Assembly: GCA_031288455.1 (NCBI GenBank)
Contig: JAITRI010000032.1
Coordinates: 1-8,514, forward strand
DNA from: Puniceicoccales bacterium
GTDB lineage: Bacteria > Verrucomicrobiota > Verrucomicrobiia > Opitutales > JAIRKQ01
Length of the DNA stretch: 8,514 bases
Reading direction: 5' to 3'
Shown one piece after another: positions 6,714-8,514 of this stretch. Within the stretch, counting starts at the first letter, position 1, and the number at the start of each line of letters is the position of its first letter. Position numbers and translations under genes: made by a program. Below the pieces are notes generated by a model. That model saw nothing but the letters and a program-made list of their open reading frames with translations, searched no databases and had not been told where the DNA came from.

Positions 6714-7664
6714 CTATTTCTTTGGCGGCTGATCCTCACCATCGGGTTCTTCCGCTTCCTCAGACGTTTCATCTTTTTCACTCTTCTCGTTACTCTCTTC
6801 CGGTTCTTCGTCCAGATCGCTGGCGCTCTGCTCGTCACTTTGCACAACCACCGGTCCGTTGGATTTAGGCGCAACTGCGGATCCTGATGTCGCCTTTGCC
6901 CTCCTTGCGGATATGAAGAAGAATATCGCCACTCCGGCCACGCTCAGCAGCAGAACAACCAAAATTACGAGAATTATGACAAATTTCTCCGCCGCATCAC
7001 TCGCCATGCTCAGCCCCAACACGCTCACATTGGAGTCAAAAACGTTATTCGTTTGCGTCTCAACATCCGACACAATCGGGAACATGGCAATGGACACCCT
7101 GTCGTAGTCCAGCCCCTGCACGCTGTTCGCAACCAAATACTTGATCTCGCGCACGGACTCATCCAAATTGCTACCCGCCTTGTAGGTTAAAAATATGGCG
7201 GCAGATGACTCAACATCCGAGTCCGAATAGGGGTCATTTTCCGGCAAAACTATGTGTACACGCGCCGACAGAACACCAGGGATTTTATTTAGCGTGTCCG
7301 CTATCGTCTCCGAAAGCGCATACACCAGCCGCGCGCGCTCCTCCAGTGGGGACGAAACAAGGCCACTTTTCTGAAAAACTTGACCGATGGTGTTGTACTG
7401 CGTGGCGGGATAGCCCATCGACTCCAGGACTTTTACCGCTCTGGAAAAGTCACTGGAATTTTTCAGGTCTATGGTCCATGTCATCTCCACACCGGCCCTT
7501 TTTGCGACCTGTATTCTGTGCTGCTGCATGATTGACACCACCTGATTCGCATCCTTTTCCGGCAGGTTCGACAGCAACTCAACTTTTCCGCATCCTGTCA
7601 ACAATAGCAGCACAAATGCCAATGCAAACACTCCAAAACCACTGTTAAAATTGCTCTTCTTCAT
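6714..7664 (-). CDS. sctJ: T3SS inner-membrane ring lipoprotein SctJ (YscJ/PrgK/CdsJ-like)
   Basis: SctJ forms the inner of the two concentric inner-membrane rings of the injectisome. The 316-residue protein starts with a lipoprotein signal (MKK, hydrophobic stretch, lipobox LTGC with the lipidated Cys at 25). The periplasmic ring-building domain follows, with typical stretches SMGYP (82-86), GLVSSPLEERAR (101-112), YALSETIADTL (115-125) and SARVHIVLPENDP (133-145). A transmembrane helix is at about 228-252, followed by a cytoplasmic tail of about 60 residues. The tail is strongly acidic (about 275-312) and ends in PPKK. It makes the protein longer than YscJ and nearer chlamydial CdsJ in size. 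The open frame extends 107 codons upstream, but the ATG at 7664 is chosen because it gives a correct lipoprotein signal. GAGGA lies about ten bases before it. It is the first gene of the operon. Confidence 0.95.
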   Translation of the reverse strand: MKKSNFNSGFGVFALAFVLLLLTGCGKVELLSNLPEKDANQVVSIMQQHRIQVAKRAGVEMTWTIDLKNSSDFSRAVKVLESMGYPATQYNTIGQVFQKSGLVSSPLEERARLVYALSETIADTLNKIPGVLSARVHIVLPENDPYSDSDVESSAAIFLTYKAGSNLDESVREIKYLVANSVQGLDYDRVSIAMFPIVSDVETQTNNVFDSNVSVLGLSMASDAAEKFVIILVILVVLLLSVAGVAIFFFISARRAKATSGSAVAPKSNGPVVVQSDEQSASDLDEEPEESNEKSEKDETSEEAEEPDGEDQPPKK

Positions 7665-7680
7665 ACTCCATTTTTCCTCG

Positions 7681-7712
7681 CTGACGGGCGTCAGCCGCAC
7701 GCGATGCGGCTG
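7681..7712 (-). promoter_or_regulatory. Two overlapping hairpins in the sctJ 5' leader
   Basis: In minus-strand RNA a perfect 8-bp stem CAGCCGCA/TGCGGCTG with a 5-nt loop spans 7712-7692. Its last three bases (CTG) also begin a second hairpin, CTGAC-GCCC-GTCAG, at 7694-7681. The two compete for the shared bases, and the second ends 16 nt before the start codon, next to the GAGGA ribosome binding site. A role in translation control or mRNA stability is inference. Confidence 0.5.
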
Positions 7713-7731
7713 CAACACACATCGCCGTGGT

Positions 7732-7760
7732 ATTATGATTTTTGTTACGGCAGTAGTCAA
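7732..7760 (-). promoter_or_regulatory. Sigma70-type promoter of the sct operon
   Basis: TTGACT (7760-7755) and CATAAT (7737-7732) are each one base from consensus and have an optimal 17-nt spacer. Transcription should start near 7725 and leave a roughly 60-nt leader before sctJ. Upstream of the -35 box lies AT-rich sequence with GAAACAATTTC, a GAAA-TTTC inverted repeat (7763-7773), which could act as an UP element or operator. Confidence 0.6.
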
Positions 7761-8006
7761 ATGAAATTGTTTCAAATTGCGAAGCAAAACGCAACAAAAT
7801 GTAACGGCGCACACTGTGGCCCACATGTGGTCGCATGCGCAACGCTTACAAATTGTCCATACTCTGCGCCCACACATTTCTTCCAAAACTCTATGCGCAT
7901 ATTTCATAAATTCACACAAAAGACAAAGGCGCCCGTTGGCAAGGATTTTGCTTCCGTGCCATTTTGTTCGCCACCAAAGCGCCAAGGAGCAGATTTTTTG
8001 CTACTG

Positions 8007-8037
8007 CCGCATCCTGCGGATGCGGACCGCCTGGCGG
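8007..8037. repeat. Adjacent perfect hairpins
   Basis: CCGCATCC (8007-8014) pairs perfectly with GGATGCGG (8018-8025) around a TGC loop. One base later CCGCCTGGCGG (8027-8037) is a second small inverted repeat. Neither is followed by a T-run on either strand, so I do not call terminators. Confidence 0.6.
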
Positions 8038-8123
8038 CGAATGCATTTTGTCCTCCGCAGCAGAGTGTCCATTTTCCTGGATAGATTTTTCAGAGCGAAG
8101 GATGCAATTGGCGACCGCAGACA

Positions 8124-8144
8124 CGCCGGCCGTTACGGCCGGCG
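8124..8144. repeat. Perfect 9-bp GC-only hairpin
   Basis: CGCCGGCCG (8124-8132) pairs fully with CGGCCGGCG (8136-8144) around a TTA loop. It is very stable but has no T-run on either side. It could be a rho-aided stop, a protein site or part of a structured RNA. Confidence 0.65.
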
Positions 8145-8208
8145 GAAAAGAATGCGCCATCACCGCGCTCACGCATTCCGCAAACATTACGCTGGCTGGG
8201 ACACTGTG

Positions 8209-8514
8209 CATCTTTGCTGTGGAGATGCGCGAGTGCCGGTGTCGCAAAACTGATGACATCGACACCAAAAACCGCATAGCCAATACTTTTTTGTCAGAAC
8301 TGTGCCCTGTGGTGCGAACGCCCGCGAACTTGCCCACTTGGCATCTTTCGCCGTGGGGATGCACGAGTGCCGGTGCCGCAAAACTGATGACATCGACACC
8401 AAAAACCGCGTGGCCAATACTTTTTTGTCAGAACTGTGCCCTGTGGTGCGAACATTCGCGAACTTGCCCACTTGGCATCTTTCGCCGTGGGGATGCACGA
8501 GTGCCGGTGCCGCA
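8209..8514. repeat. 134-bp tandem repeat array, cut by the window edge
   Basis: The unit that starts with GATGC(A/G)CGAGTGCCGG begins at 8224, 8358 and 8492, exactly 134 bases apart. About 15 bases of a preceding copy lie before 8224. The first two full copies differ at about seven positions (roughly 95 percent identity). A unit of 134 is not a multiple of three, so every copy shifts frame and the array is unlikely to be protein coding. Open frames that begin MHPHGERCQ at two places here are simply the same repeat read twice. Each copy contains the palindrome TTCGCGAA or a variant of it. I do not recognise the family. Confidence 0.85.

Larger units (their letters stand above)
7761..8208. other. 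Upstream intergenic region without a convincing gene
   Basis: Short open frames exist on both strands, but none has a recognisable motif or good ribosome site, and several overlap the repeats. The stretch holds a perfect 10-bp palindrome, CCACATGTGG (7821-7830), about 60 bases upstream of the operon's -35 box, and a group of strong GC-rich hairpins annotated separately. A structured RNA or degraded coding sequence is possible. Confidence 0.5.

Noticed and set aside
7665..7985. N-terminal extension of SctJ by 107 codons
   Set aside because: It would bury the lipoprotein signal and overlap the operon promoter and leader hairpins. The ATG at 7664 gives a normal lipobox protein.
7704..8253. Plus-strand open frames in the upstream region
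   Set aside because: No ribosome site and no known motif; they overlap the sct promoter, hairpins and repeats.
7912..8498. Minus-strand open frames beginning MHPHGERCQ
   Set aside because: They begin at the same point of successive 134-bp repeats and change frame from copy to copy. No domain is visible.
8209..8514. CRISPR array
   Set aside because: The whole 134-bp unit repeats, with no short repeat plus variable spacer pattern.

Overview
The window is dominated by a type III secretion system (T3SS) operon on the minus strand. The gene order is sctJ, sctK, sctL, sctN, sctO, sctP: inner-ring lipoprotein, ATPase adaptor, ATPase stator, ATPase, central stalk and needle-length ruler. The genes are 18 bases apart or closer, and some overlap. 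The organism is therefore a Gram-negative host-associated bacterium. SctO and SctN look closest, from memory, to the chlamydial CdsO/CdsN type, so a Chlamydiae/PVC-like or other intracellular symbiont is plausible. The sequence alone does not fix the taxon.

Layout, read in the direction of transcription (high to low coordinates). Bases 8514-8209 are a tandem array of 134-bp repeats that runs off the window edge. Bases 8208-7761 have no convincing gene but hold several perfect GC-rich hairpins. A near-consensus sigma70-type promoter (7732-7760) is followed by a roughly 60-nt leader with two overlapping hairpins, then sctJ (7664-6714), sctK (6695-6018), sctL (6012-5326), sctN (5313-3970), sctO (3970-3491) and sctP (3470-2244). 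A strong hairpin with a T-run (2180-2225) ends the operon 18 nt after the sctP stop. sctQ, which follows sctP in many systems, is not here.

A separate minus-strand gene (1917-46) has its own promoter of the TTGACA-N16-TACAAT type, only ten bases before the first ATG, so its mRNA may be leaderless. It encodes an unrecognised 623-residue protein. Its parts are a Ser/Thr/Gln-rich N-terminus, two predicted coiled-coil blocks flanking a cluster of 11 cysteines, a long Ser/Thr/Pro tract, and a repetitive Lys/Glu/Thr tail. It is a candidate T3SS substrate by position and composition only. Its stop codon lies inside a 129-bp repeat that stays recognisable beyond the stop.

How the parts should work together: SctJ forms part of the inner-membrane ring. 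SctK and SctL, with an SctQ encoded elsewhere, make the cytoplasmic sorting platform that holds the SctN hexamer. SctO is the stalk coupling SctN to the export gate. SctP measures the needle and switches substrate class. SctP here carries near-identical 36-residue repeats that could change needle length by copy-number change.
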